Origin: Paralithodes platypus
Taxonomy: Eukaryota > Arthropoda > Malacostraca > Decapoda > Lithodidae
Direction: 5' to 3'
DNA length: 64,000 nt
Assembly (NCBI GenBank): GCA_032716605.1
Contig: CM064523.1
Coordinates: 40,021,526 to 40,085,525, forward strand
Under the pieces are notes generated by a model, which did no database searches, was not told where the DNA came from, and was given only the letters and a program-made list of their open reading frames with translations. The position numbers and the translations under genes were made by a program. Position 1 is the first letter of the stretch. The number at the start of each line of letters is the position of its first letter. Positions 22,401-32,409 of this stretch are shown piece after piece.

Positions 22401-24883
22401 TAGGCTCTGACCACCTCCCGATCATTATCACCACCAAAACCAGACTCACCCCAGCTAGCCACAAACACACATACACCAATTATAAAAGAGCTAACTGGGA
22501 AGCATTCACAAATGAGACAGAACAACACTTCACAACTCTAAACAGTACACCCATCACTAACATCAACAATGCTGTACACATACTCAATAAAACTATCCAA
22601 AACGCTGACAAGAAACACATTCCAAGAGGTAACAGAAAAAGACACAACCCCAACTTCACACCAGAAATTCAAAACCTCATCAGACAACGCGACATACTGA
22701 AACACTCCCCAGCACCCCACACACAAGACATCACACAACAAATTCAAGCACTCAACACCCAAACTAACAACAAAATACAAGAACAACAAAAACTAAATTG
22801 GAATAACTTCCTACAAACACTTGATCACAAAACAAACCCCAAAAAACTATACAAAACACTAAACAGCATCACACTTTCCAACAGCAACACAACACAATCA
22901 CATGCTGCAATCACAACAACAGACTCTACTCCTTCATGTAAACAACAAGCAAACACTCTCATCAATCACTTTTCACATGTCAGCCACCTAAAACCTCACA
23001 AAGACGACCGACGTGTCATCCGACGTAAGAGACAATTCCCCACAGACCCTGACTATACACCCTTCACCAATCACCAGACAAAGCATATCATCAACAATCT
23101 CAAGCACTCACCCGCCTGTGGCCTAGACAACATAAGCAACATACACCTCAGACACCTGGGACCACAAGGCATACAAGCACTCACTAACATATCAAACTAC
23201 AGCTATTCACACAACACAATACCAGACATTTGGAAGCATGGTATCATCATCACTTTCCCCAAACCCAACAAAGACCCCACGCTACCCTCCTCGCACCGCC
23301 CCATCACACTCCTTTGCTCCCCCTCCAAAGTCATGGAACGCCTAGTATTACAACTAATTACACCTGACCTACCCCTAGCTCCAACACAACATGGCTTTAG
23401 GCCACTGCACTCCACAAACACTCTTCTCACAGACCTTACACAAAGAGCTTTCGACGGCATCAATTCAGCTAGACCACCACACAGATCACTATTAGCCACA
23501 CTCGACATTAGTAAAGCCTTCGATGCCATCCCCCGCCACAACCTAACAAACAAAATCTACAACACAAACATGCACAACAACACAAAAAGGTGGCTGGCCA
23601 ACTTCCTAGCAGGCAGATGTGCACACGTATCTTTTGCCGGTCAGTCATCTAAAATCAGAAACTTTCCAAACGGAGTCCCACAAGGATCCGTCCTATCGCC
23701 CGCACTCTTCAATCTGTACATGCACGATATAACTACACCCAATACGCCCCAAATAAACTTAGCCTCCTATGCAGATGGCATAGCACTCACATGCACACAC
23801 CGTGACCCAGAGGGAGCGACAGATCTCCTTCAACCCTGTCTCAACACACTGCGTGGCTGGTGCACTGCAGACAGACTTAGTCTAGCCCCAGCCAAATCCA
23901 CCGCAACCCTGCTCACAAGTTGGACGGGAGAACACGAGTGCATCCCTCAACTCACCATAGACAACGCACCCCTAACACATACACACACACCCAAAATCCT
24001 AGGAGTAACATATGATACTCATATGACATTCAAACAGCACACCACAAACATTAAAAAGAAACTGACACCCAGACTTAACGCCCTCAGGTCACTTGCTCAC
24101 ACAAAATTTGGACACAACAAAGAAACTACCACCACAGTATATAAACAATACATGGGATCAGTGATGGAATGCGCAAGCCCAGCCTGGGCTTCTAACCTGG
24201 CTGAGACACATCATAGGACCTTGCAGACTGTTCAAAGCAAAGCCCTGAAGATCATTACAGGCTGCACAGCTGCTGCACCCACAGATCGCCTACATCAAGA
24301 GACCAAAGTCCTCAAAGTCAAAGACCATCTGGACGTGGGAGGCGCTCAGTTCCTGGCAGCAGCCTCCACGAACCGGGACCACCCACTAAGCTGCATGGCA
24401 ACGCACCCACGGACACCAAGAGATGTCAAGGCAACGCCCAGCGCGCGGTATCACACACAATTGTTGTCCTCTCTCCCTCCCTGCCCACCCCGAACCAACT
24501 TCCAGAAGCACATCCATACTCATATCTCTCACCGATCCATCCACTCACTCACAGACAACACACAGCTGCATGCACGACCTCCCGAAATCCATCCTTCCGA
24601 ATCCTCCCTTCCTCGCGAGGACAGAGTCCACCTGGCCAGGCTGAGATGCGGACACCATCCAGCTCTCCTGAGCTATCAGAAGAGACTGGATGACTCCGTT
24701 GTCGACGCCTGCCCGGGATGTAACACAGCACCCCATACCATTAAACACATCATAGAAGACTGCATTTCACACAACCACTTACGCCAACAACACAATCTAC
24801 ACTCAATGAGAGCTCTGTGGGAAAGCCCGATCGTGGCCATGGCCTTTCTCAGGGACTCGGGGCTGTTCGGCCAGGCAGCTTAG
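22388..24883 (+). CDS. Jockey-like LINE ORF2, reverse transcriptase with YADG active site
   Basis: A long open frame of 831 codons with codon use rich in C and A. RT motifs: FPKPNKDPTLPSSHRPITLL, HGFRPLHSTNTLLTDL, ATLDISKAFDAIPRH, GVPQGSVLSPALFNLYMHDI and SYADGIALTC. The YADD box reads YADG (GAT GGC, about 23,769-23,780), so a catalytic aspartate is lost and this copy should not polymerise. The C-terminus has CPGCNTAPHTIKHIIEDC, a zinc motif of Jockey/I-type elements, and no RNase H. The stop follows LFGQAA, just before the (AAC)n tail. It is much better preserved than the other LINEs, so it is young. Confidence 0.88.
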   Translation: MVRTLGSDHLPIIITTKTRLTPASHKHTYTNYKRANWEAFTNETEQHFTTLNSTPITNINNAVHILNKTIQNADKKHIPRGNRKRHNPNFTPEIQNLIRQRDILKHSPAPHTQDITQQIQALNTQTNNKIQEQQKLNWNNFLQTLDHKTNPKKLYKTLNSITLSNSNTTQSHAAITTTDSTPSCKQQANTLINHFSHVSHLKPHKDDRRVIRRKRQFPTDPDYTPFTNHQTKHIINNLKHSPACGLDNISNIHLRHLGPQGIQALTNISNYSYSHNTIPDIWKHGIIITFPKPNKDPTLPSSHRPITLLCSPSKVMERLVLQLITPDLPLAPTQHGFRPLHSTNTLLTDLTQRAFDGINSARPPHRSLLATLDISKAFDAIPRHNLTNKIYNTNMHNNTKRWLANFLAGRCAHVSFAGQSSKIRNFPNGVPQGSVLSPALFNLYMHDITTPNTPQINLASYADGIALTCTHRDPEGATDLLQPCLNTLRGWCTADRLSLAPAKSTATLLTSWTGEHECIPQLTIDNAPLTHTHTPKILGVTYDTHMTFKQHTTNIKKKLTPRLNALRSLAHTKFGHNKETTTTVYKQYMGSVMECASPAWASNLAETHHRTLQTVQSKALKIITGCTAAAPTDRLHQETKVLKVKDHLDVGGAQFLAAASTNRDHPLSCMATHPRTPRDVKATPSARYHTQLLSSLPPCPPRTNFQKHIHTHISHRSIHSLTDNTQLHARPPEIHPSESSLPREDRVHLARLRCGHHPALLSYQKRLDDSVVDACPGCNTAPHTIKHIIEDCISHNHLRQQHNLHSMRALWESPIVAMAFLRDSGLFGQAA

Positions 24884-24903
24884 GGAACAACAACAACAAC
24901 AAC

Positions 24904-26529
24904 AACCTGAGTTTCGTCCCTGACTCGTTACAGACCTTCCTTACAGAGCTCTTCGTGGGCTACAAGTCGCAGAAGATAGCATCGATAGGTCAAGCCATCA
25001 TTCGTCCAAGAGCACTCATGGCTCCTCTACAAATCGGTCTGGGAATCCAGATGCACAATAGTTTTGATTCCAGATTCCTGATCGATTCCTTGCATGCACA
25101 TGGTTCCTGTTGTTCTTATGCAGAAGTACAGAAGTTCCAGCGCAGTTCTGCAGCTGCCCAAGGGACTAGCTCTCCTGAGTACTTTCCAGGACATTTCCAT
25201 CAGTACATGGGAGACAATGCAGACCATGACATTGCCACTCTAGATGGCAAGAACACGTTTCATGGAATGGGTATAATCGCAGCTGTAACACCCTATCTGA
25301 AAGCTGAAAGAAATATTCCTAGAAAGGACATCCCTTTGAAAGATGTAGTTGCCCTCGGAAAGATAAACATTCACCCATATCCATCAGAGAGAGAAGCAAT
25401 GTACAACATGTCTTACGAAGTCTTGGAGAAACCAGATGTGAAAGAGCCATATCTCCAATCCGACTTTCTGTGGAAAGTATCACCGACAGCTCAAATATCA
25501 AGACCTCTATGGAATGGATACATGCAAATGATTGCAGATGGAAACCATCCAGGGAAAGCCTCGGTAGTATTTATGCCCATGATAGACATGAATCCAAATG
25601 ACCTTTCCTGTATATACTCGACACTAGTATTTGTTTCATCGCATGCAAAGCGGTACAATACCACCCCCGTAATCACATTTGATCAGCCTCTCTGGTGGAA
25701 GGCACACACCATTGTAGAAAGTGAACCACCAAACAGCGACGTCCGATCAATTGTTGTGCGTCTCGGAGCGTTTCATACCCAAATGAGCTTCTTGGGTTCC
25801 ATTGGACATTTAATGTCTGGATCTGGACTTCAGGAAGTGCTTGAAGTGGTCTATGCCCCGAACTCAGTCGGTCACATGCTGTCTGGTAAAGCTGTAGCAA
25901 GAGCAATGCGAAGTCATCTCTTAGTCGATTCAGCCCTCAACACTCTCCTGACAGCTAGAGCATATCAAGTTGATGTAACTTCTTTGACGGATGAAACCAA
26001 AGGAGTTGAGATGCAGCCCTGTGAAGATAGTTCAAGTGGTGAAAATCCTGACGCCCATATCGACATCCAAGAAGACAAACTTGAATTGCACAGTGATCTC
26101 CAGACTATAGGAACTCTGATGGAGGAGCTACTAGCTGGGAAAACAACTGCCCAAGACATAGAGAGCAACGAGGTTCTGCAAAGAGTGGCTTCTAAACTTA
26201 AAGATGAGCTTGTTACTCTGAAAGACAACAGAACTTCAGTGCTCTGGATGCAGTACATGACAATGATCGACATACTGAGAAGCTTCATTAAATCTGAAAG
26301 AACTGGCAACTGGTGCCTAAACCTGCAAAGCTTGCATAGAATGTTGCCATACATAGCGGCTTCAGGACACAACTTGCATACAAAGTCAGTATACACATAT
26401 CTACAAAAGATGGCGGCACTCAGGGACGAAAAGCCAGACGTCTACCAGCACTTCATGGATGGTCTCCATGTCGTTCGTCGGTCAGATCGTTTTTGGGCCG
26501 GACAATCCACAGACCTTGTTATTGAGCAG
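24904..26529 (+). CDS. nuclease gene 2, central (putative transposase) region
   Basis: Open from the LINE junction to the splice donor (CAG/GTAAGC at 26,530). About 540 residues: FVPDSLQTFLTELF, SRPLWNGYMQMI, VITFDQPLWWKAH, VRLGAFHTQMSFLGSIGHLM, LEVVYAPNSVGHMLSGKAVARAMRSHLLVD, then WCLNLQSLHRMLPYIAASGHNLHTKSVYTYLQKM and RRSDRFWAGQSTDLVIEQ. TFDQPL, FH..MSFLG and LE.VYA..SV.HML are the most conserved-looking blocks and may hold a DDE-type active site (D at 25,681 is a candidate), but that is inference. No internal stop or frameshift, in contrast to the N-terminal part. The exon joins the nuclease exon in phase. Confidence 0.75.
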
Positions 26530-27340
26530 GTAAGCTAAGATTATGTATCGTACATAGACACATAATAAAATGTACATAGACACATATAAATGTCCACAAT
26601 GGAATACATTTTATTTCTAAACATAATTTAACACCTTACGAGCGGCCTATGCGGTTTATTTATGTGTACCGCCCAGCGGGGTGTTTTTAGCCAAAATAGG
26701 GCTGTTTACGTGATCATTTTCATGCCTAAATAAGACCCAGAACGTAAAACAAGTATCTATCCCTGAAAGGGCATAAACAGAGCTTTCGAATGACACCATA
26801 ACGATCCTTGTATGATGGATAGTTTTCTTGCAATAACCGTGCAACGCGAGTGCAAAAAGCAGGTAATTCGGTACTTTCGGTACATAATTGAGTATGTAGC
26901 GAGTGAGAGAGGGAGGAGGGAGCTGAGATTTGTGTCAGTAGGTTCGCCGCGGTGGTCTGGAGCAGTCATACGCTCGCTAGTCTCCTGCCACCACTTGTCT
27001 CTCTCTCTCAGCCACATTACGTGCTGAAATTGCCACTCGACCTATGTCGAGCGCCGCCACATAGTCCAGCTTTATTTAACTCGACTTAAGTGGTGAGCCG
27101 CTTTTTAAGGGTTAAGATAAATCTTTTATTTTTATTTGACTGTATGACATTTACAGCTTCGTGCTAGGATCTATTATAAGGCTGACATGCAAGAAATAGC
27201 GATATCATCAACATAGTCGTGGCCACAAGATAACTAACTCGTGGCCACGAGATAGATTTTTTTTTTCACATGTCCTATACCAGCCACTATATGCGTTCCA
27301 GTACACACGAGTATATAGCTTGTCTTTTTGTCCTTTACAG
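26530..27340 (+). other. intron of nuclease gene 2
   Basis: Donor CAG/GTAAGC at 26,529/26,530 and acceptor CTTTTTGTCCTTTACAG ending at 27,340. Joining them keeps the frame (…VIEQ then VFMRSLK…), and both sides belong to one protein. Length 811 bp, of which 488 bp are a MITE. Confidence 0.85.
26628..27115 (-). mobile_element. TTAA-flanked piggyBac-like MITE in the intron, inverted copy
   Basis: TTAA lies at 26,628-26,631 and 27,112-27,115. Nearly identical to the copy at 6348 in opposite orientation, including the AAAAAGCGGCTCACCACTTA end. Without it the intron would be about 323 bp. Confidence 0.87.
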
Positions 27341-29185
27341 GTTTTCATGCGCAGTTTGAAGTCATCTGGAGGCATGACCAGAGGACGTGGTATGACAGAG
27401 GCACAGAGATCTCTGTGGGTCCTTTCAGCTCCATCCTGTGCAGAAGTTAATGATGCTATGCAACAGTTTACATCTGTACAGTACATAAGCAGTGACCAAC
27501 ACAAGGATGTTACTCATGCCAGACTTGTCAAGGACACCAATGATGCAAGAGCCATGGTTCATTTTTTTCTGGCGAGGAGTCCCTTCAATGATCCGAAAGA
27601 ATTGAGAAACATCGCCAGTGGTGTCACTGTACCAGCTACAGTTAATGTTGATTCAGCGGAGAAGGTTGGCTATGCTATCCTGCAATCCATGGAAGGAAAA
27701 AAGCTTGTCGATTTTGTCTTCAAGAAGAAGGCGCAGGCCACCACCATGAATGTCAAATCAGCAGTAGCTATTGCTTCAGAAGATGTTCACATTGATGCTA
27801 ATCTTCTGTTCCAGAGGCTTATAACTGCAGGAACCCGATGCGGTGATCTTCATCAAATGATGTCTTTTGAGCTCTCTGGATATCCCACGGCTTTGTTTGA
27901 CTCCAAGACGATGATGAAGACAGCGAACAAAGCAAGCTTGGCTGATGCAATGTGGTCTGAAGGTTTAGACAGTCCGGCTCCAGAAGGGGATATCCAGTAC
28001 ATTCTAGACGGGGGTGCTCTCCTGCATCGCATTCCATGGACACGTGGACACAGTTGGGAGGAGATTCTGCAAGACTACTGTCGATATGTCTCCAACAGAT
28101 ATGGAAAAGTTACAGTTGTCTTTGATGGATACACAGATGCCGCCTCAACCAAAGATTGTGCTCACCTTCGACGACGAAATGGAATTGTCGGTGCTCGGGT
28201 TCACTTTTCTGTTGATATGAGGCTGAAGATGAAGAAAGAAGAGTTTCTGGTAAACAAAGAAAACAAACAACAGTTCCTCCATATGCTAGGTGAACACCTG
28301 GAAAGGACAGGCTGTCATGTCATCCATGCAAAAGGAGATGCCAATTTACCAATCGTTCAGACAACAGTGGAATCTGCAGCTAGGTGTGACAGCATACTGG
28401 TTGGAGACGACACTGATCTACTTGTACTTCTCTGCTATCATGGCAAGAATACATCGCACAAACTCTTCTTCAAACCAGAGCCAAAATCACACTCAAAGAA
28501 GAGACCAAGAACATGGAACATTAAAACGACAAGGGCAGCCCTTGGCAGCGCAGTCTGTGACAACATACTCTTCATACACGCTGTCCTTGGATGTGATACT
28601 ACATCGAGAGTCCATGGTCTTGGAAAGCAACTTGCTCAGACACGCATGAAAAATGCTGTCTTCTGCAAACAAGCACAACTTTTCATGAAACCAGACATGA
28701 CAAAAGAGAACATCATTACTGCTGGAGAAATTGCAGTTGTGTCATTGTACAGTGGTCTCGAAGGGAAAACCATTGATGAGCTGCGGTACAGACGTTTCTG
28801 TCAAAAGACAACATCCAGTACCTTAAGTGTACAGCCTCATGCACTACCTCCGACCTCTGCATCTCTGAGAAATCACAGCCTCCGAGTTTATTATCAGGTT
28901 CAGGTGTGGTGTGGTGTGAATACTCTGCGTCCAGAAGACTGGGGGTGGAAGGTGGTCGATGGAAGAATGTACCCATTGACAACAAGTAAAGATCCCGCTC
29001 CTCAAGAACTCCTTGAGGTCATCAGATGCAGCAGTAAGACTGGCTGTCAAACTCTGCGATATAAATGTCGCAAGAATGGACTTGACTGCACTATTGCATG
29101 TGGACAGTGTCGTGGAATCTGCGCAAATATGTCAACATTACAATTAGAGGAACTCAGTGATGATGCATTGAACACTGACGCATGA
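27341..29185 (+). CDS. nuclease gene 2, C-terminal FEN/XPG-like nuclease and Cys-rich tail
   Basis: An intact 615-codon exon. It opens with MRSLKSSGGMTRGRGMTEAQRSLWVLS, a lead-in before the nuclease. Then IQYILDGGALLHRIPW, VTVVFDGYTDA, GCHVIHAKGDANLPIVQTTV, CDSILVGDDTDLLVLL and HAVLGCDTTSRVHGLGKQLA. The order DGGAL / FDGY / DAN / DDTD / GCD..S..G.GK matches gene 1 block by block and fits FEN/XPG 5'-nucleases. Near the end NTLRPEDWGWKVVDG and CSSKTGCQTLRYKCRKNGLDCTIACGQCRGIC form a cysteine-rich tail like that of gene 1. With the other exons the protein would be about 1,490 residues. The nuclease exon alone looks functional; the N-terminal breaks and LINE insertion make this copy inactive as a whole. 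Confidence 0.8.
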   Translation, partial: VFMRSLKSSGGMTRGRGMTEAQRSLWVLSAPSCAEVNDAMQQFTSVQYISSDQHKDVTHARLVKDTNDARAMVHFFLARSPFNDPKELRNIASGVTVPATVNVDSAEKVGYAILQSMEGKKLVDFVFKKKAQATTMNVKSAVAIASEDVHIDANLLFQRLITAGTRCGDLHQMMSFELSGYPTALFDSKTMMKTANKASLADAMWSEGLDSPAPEGDIQYILDGGALLHRIPWTRGHSWEEILQDYCRYVSNRYGKVTVVFDGYTDAASTKDCAHLRRRNGIVGARVHFSVDMRLKMKKEEFLVNKENKQQFLHMLGEHLERTGCHVIHAKGDANLPIVQTTVESAARCDSILVGDDTDLLVLLCYHGKNTSHKLFFKPEPKSHSKKRPRTWNIKTTRAALGSAVCDNILFIHAVLGCDTTSRVHGLGKQLAQTRMKNAVFCKQAQLFMKPDMTKENIITAGEIAVVSLYSGLEGKTIDELRYRRFCQKTTSSTLSVQPHALPPTSASLRNHSLRVYYQVQVWCGVNTLRPEDWGWKVVDGRMYPLTTSKDPAPQELLEVIRCSSKTGCQTLRYKCRKNGLDCTIACGQCRGICANMSTLQLEELSDDALNTDA

Positions 29186-29311
29186 TGCATTGATGCATTT
29201 AACCATATTTCATAAAAAAAGTGTTCCGTAGTTGCAGTATGCATCTCATAAAGCAAAGAAAATTGAAATTTTTTGTTGTCCGAGGGTATGTGTCCTTATC
29301 ACAATTTTAAA

Positions 29312-29450
29312 ATATGTTCCCATAGTTTGATTTTCTTAGACTTTTGATATGTTATCCTCCTCATAATGTAGTTTCATATGCAACAATCAAAAAAACTATT
29401 GCAATTAGTGGTGGGTTGACCCTCCATTCTACCGTATCTTTACTGGACTA
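29312..29450. repeat. inner inverted repeat, right copy
   Basis: Inverted match to 20,405-20,531: ATGTTCCCAT at one end and TATCTTTACTGGACTA at the other. It lies 127 bp beyond the stop of gene 2. Confidence 0.7.
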
Positions 29451-29548
29451 ATAGTAAAAAATAGCAAAACACTCATCAGGCAAGCGAAAATGCAGAAAAA
29501 GACTGATCTAAATAGCCAAAAAGTGTGAAGTTATTCACTTGAGTTTTT

Positions 29549-29820
29549 TGAAAGTAGAAACATTTGAATCAGCATGCAAGAAAACATAGAAATCGACACC
29601 AAGATCATTCAAATCCATCAAGTATATGCATTTCTATGAGCAAAACCATTTTCGGCAGACGCATTCGGCGTCCATCTTAAAAAATGGCCGCCATCTTGGA
29701 TTTTTGAATGGCACGTCAGGCAGATTTGCTAAGTAGACCCTTGGGAACCACCATGCCAAATTTGGTGCTTGTATCACATTTTGCACAATTTCTGTGAACA
29801 ATTGCTGTTATCTGCCCCAC
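29549..29820 (-). repeat. right long terminal inverted repeat of the 13.5-kb unit
   Basis: Reverse complement of 16,269-16,540 with about 95 percent identity over the best 215 bp. It ends …ATCTGCCCCAC with TA outside (29,821-29,822), mirroring the left end. It lacks the 9-10-bp insertion of the left copy and has an extra ~12 bp near 29,795. Confidence 0.85.
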
Positions 29821-29829
29821 TATCATGTA

Positions 29830-30486
29830 TCTATCTATTTACTGCTTGTTTCCCAAGGGGTTAGCCACGAATGAATCGCCCCCGTGTCTCTCTTTGCATT
29901 CGTCAGCCGGCGCTCCTTCTTCCGCTGAAAACAACGTTCACTCATATACCTGTTAACTCCAACCCTCCATCTCATTATCAGTTTACCTCTCCCTCTCTAC
30001 CCATGCAACTCAGTATCATTCACTCTTACATACATATAACATTTCTCGTTTTACTTGGTAAATATTGAGTTTAATCCTTAACACATCTGAACAAGGCCTG
30101 ACTGAAAGTGTTATTCATATAATTTAATAGAGTTATGTGAAACTAAAGTTAGAAGAAAAACTTGGGTAATTTTTGAAAATGTACCAAATTACTTTTGTCT
30201 TTGACTTCATTGCAAATATAAGAATATCAGTTACAAATTTGAATTATCTATTGAGAGGGATAATCGGACAGCAAACTATCTGTTGCAATTTCCGTTTAAC
30301 CGAGGGGGACGTGTTGAGAGTATACAAGAGTCACAGGTGTACAAATTATATTATTTAAGTTATAAAATAGGAGGCTTATCTGCCAAGATTTATTTACACT
30401 GAACACAATAGTAATATCAACATGAATATGATACAAGAACATGGCTAATAGTATACATTGAAATACAATGCATAGAATATATACTG

Positions 30487-30542
<56 letters not shown>

Positions 30543-31543
30543 TGTATATATATATATATGGAATGTGTGGGGAAGTCCCTAGCTTGTAGCTAGTGTGGAT
30601 GTGGTTCTCTGGCAGAGCTTCTCTGCTATAGCTATACAGCGGCCAGGTAATTTAGTGATTACTCAGACGTGTAACAATGTAGCTATAGTAGAGATAAATA
30701 TTTTGGATAGCGTGTATGGGTAATTTCAATTAGGTAACTGGAATGAAAGGCTTAGATACTGTAAAGGGGACCTGAAAGCCAGGTCTCAACTAAGCGTCCT
30801 ATTATTACTAACTTGAACGGTGTTGGGACTGTTACAACAATTAGTATTGAAAGTAATCGGAAAATAGTGCAGACTGAATACCTGAACATTTTCTTACCAT
30901 TCGATGTTAATTTCATGGTATAGTAGATCTTCGATACATAATATGGGCCCAGTGATTTTACTACATAAGAATATTAGCTGTTAGGTAGAGGAGAGAAGCT
31001 TATTGAAGGTTGGATGGCTGTGATAATACATGGCTGATTCGATCAAAGACGAACGTATTTGATTCCTGTAAGTTTACTAGTGAGAGAGTGAGAACTGAGT
31101 TATTCACATCCGGGAACTTACCTTTGTAAATCAATAATTAATTTCTCAGTCACTGCTTGGCATTGGTGTACGTTGACCAGATGTCTTATAATTAACCAAT
31201 TTAGAGGATATTATTTAAACATTGAATTAATTAAACATATGAATAATTTTACCTGGTAAGAGCAATTGCTATACATAGTGGTGTGTAAGAACAGTACTAT
31301 ATTATAATTCTATTCATATTTATTTTTCTTCATACACATACTTCTATATACATATATATTATGTATACATTAAATATAACTTGATGGTTACACAATATAA
31401 AATGGAGTAACCTGATGTAACAGAAAACATAAATTAAAGGGTAACTAAATTGTAATAATTGGATGCTTGATACTGTCGAGTTTCGAGAAACGGGGAGGAT
31501 TCCAAGAAGCTTGAGAGCATTCGAGGTCCTAGAGCCAGTGAGC
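29830..31543. other. stretch without recognisable genes, with a (TA)n run
   Basis: A (TA)n microsatellite lies at 30,492-30,559, interrupted once by ACTG. The rest is AT-rich and carries only short frames with no domain. Confidence 0.6.
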
Positions 31544-31547
31544 AGTC

Positions 31548-31643
31548 TAACCCTTCTGGCCCGGGCTGCCTTTCTAAAGGACGGAGCTCGTATCCGGGCG
31601 ATTTGGCTGAAAAACAAGACTCGTAAACAAAGGCCTATCTCCC
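31548..31643 (-). mobile_element. partial copy of TTAA MITE family 2
   Basis: CTAACCCTTCTGGCCCGGGC and the following 75 bp match, in inverted sense, the right end of the complete element next to it (for example TCCGGGCGATTTGGCTGAAAAAC). Only one end is present. Confidence 0.6.
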
Positions 31644-32130
31644 TTAACCCTCCTGGCCCGGTTGTCATTTTAAAATGACACCACAAACTAAGGGCAGGAG
31701 CCCGGGTGTCATTTTAAAATCTGTAAGCTTGAAAGCCTATTCAGCTTGGTATGAACGCCGTGCGTCCGACGCATGTAAACAAAGCCGATCGTTACGTCAC
31801 CGCACCTCCGAAAACAAGAAAGAGAAGACTCGTTTGTTATTGTATGTCTGTATGTCGTTGTTTCAGTAGTGAAAAGATCGTCATATTGCTAACATCGCCT
31901 GCAAGTGCTCTCCACTGAAATCGTCATCACAACTGAACCAGTTGACATAGAGATCTCTACTCCATGCCAGTCTACAGATTGGAAACCGCACTACATTTAT
32001 AGATGCGTGGGAAATTTCTAGCAGTTAAACTAAACAAAAATACGGTAGCCTAGGCCTAGACGTTTTTCGGCCAGATCGCCCGGGTAGCCACCCTGTCATT
32101 TTGAGAGCCTGCCCGGGCCAGGAAGGTTAA
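31644..32130. mobile_element. TTAA-flanked MITE family 2
   Basis: TTAA lies at 31,644-31,647 and 32,127-32,130. The ends CCCTCCTGGCCCGG and CCGGGCCAGGAAGG are inverted complements with one mismatch. 487 bp, no transposase. The 18-bp palindrome TGTCATTTTAAAATGACA lies just inside the left end and a partial repeat follows at 31,709. Given the piggyBac transposase 1.2 kb away, this end sequence could belong to that element's family; that is inference. Confidence 0.8.
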
Positions 32131-32409
32131 TACAAGAACAACATTACTCAAACAACATTACTCGCCTTACCTTGTTGCGTAGACTGACGTTGAGTAGAGC
32201 TCTCTAGCTCAACTGGTTCCGGAGTTATGGCAATGTTAGTGGAGGTAACTTTTGCCGAGTATTTACCTCGGCGCGTCCGAACACTCAACCGCGGCCCCGG
32301 CTACGACGCCCTGTTGCACTCGTCGCCCCACCCGCAATTATGCCGGGAAGCGATTTGAGTTTTTTATTGTTTATAATGCCATTTATTATAGTTATTATGT
32401 TATTTTCAC

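Larger units (their letters stand above)
21741..24903 (+). mobile_element. Jockey-like LINE inserted in nuclease gene 2
   Basis: Flanked by direct repeats AACCTGAGTTTCG at 21,728-21,740 and 24,904-24,916, which are the target-site duplication. The element starts at the endonuclease domain (no ORF1, so 5'-truncated) and ends in (AAC)n. The last 85 bp (from about 24,817) are shared with the short elements at 32,721 and 33,793. Confidence 0.92.
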
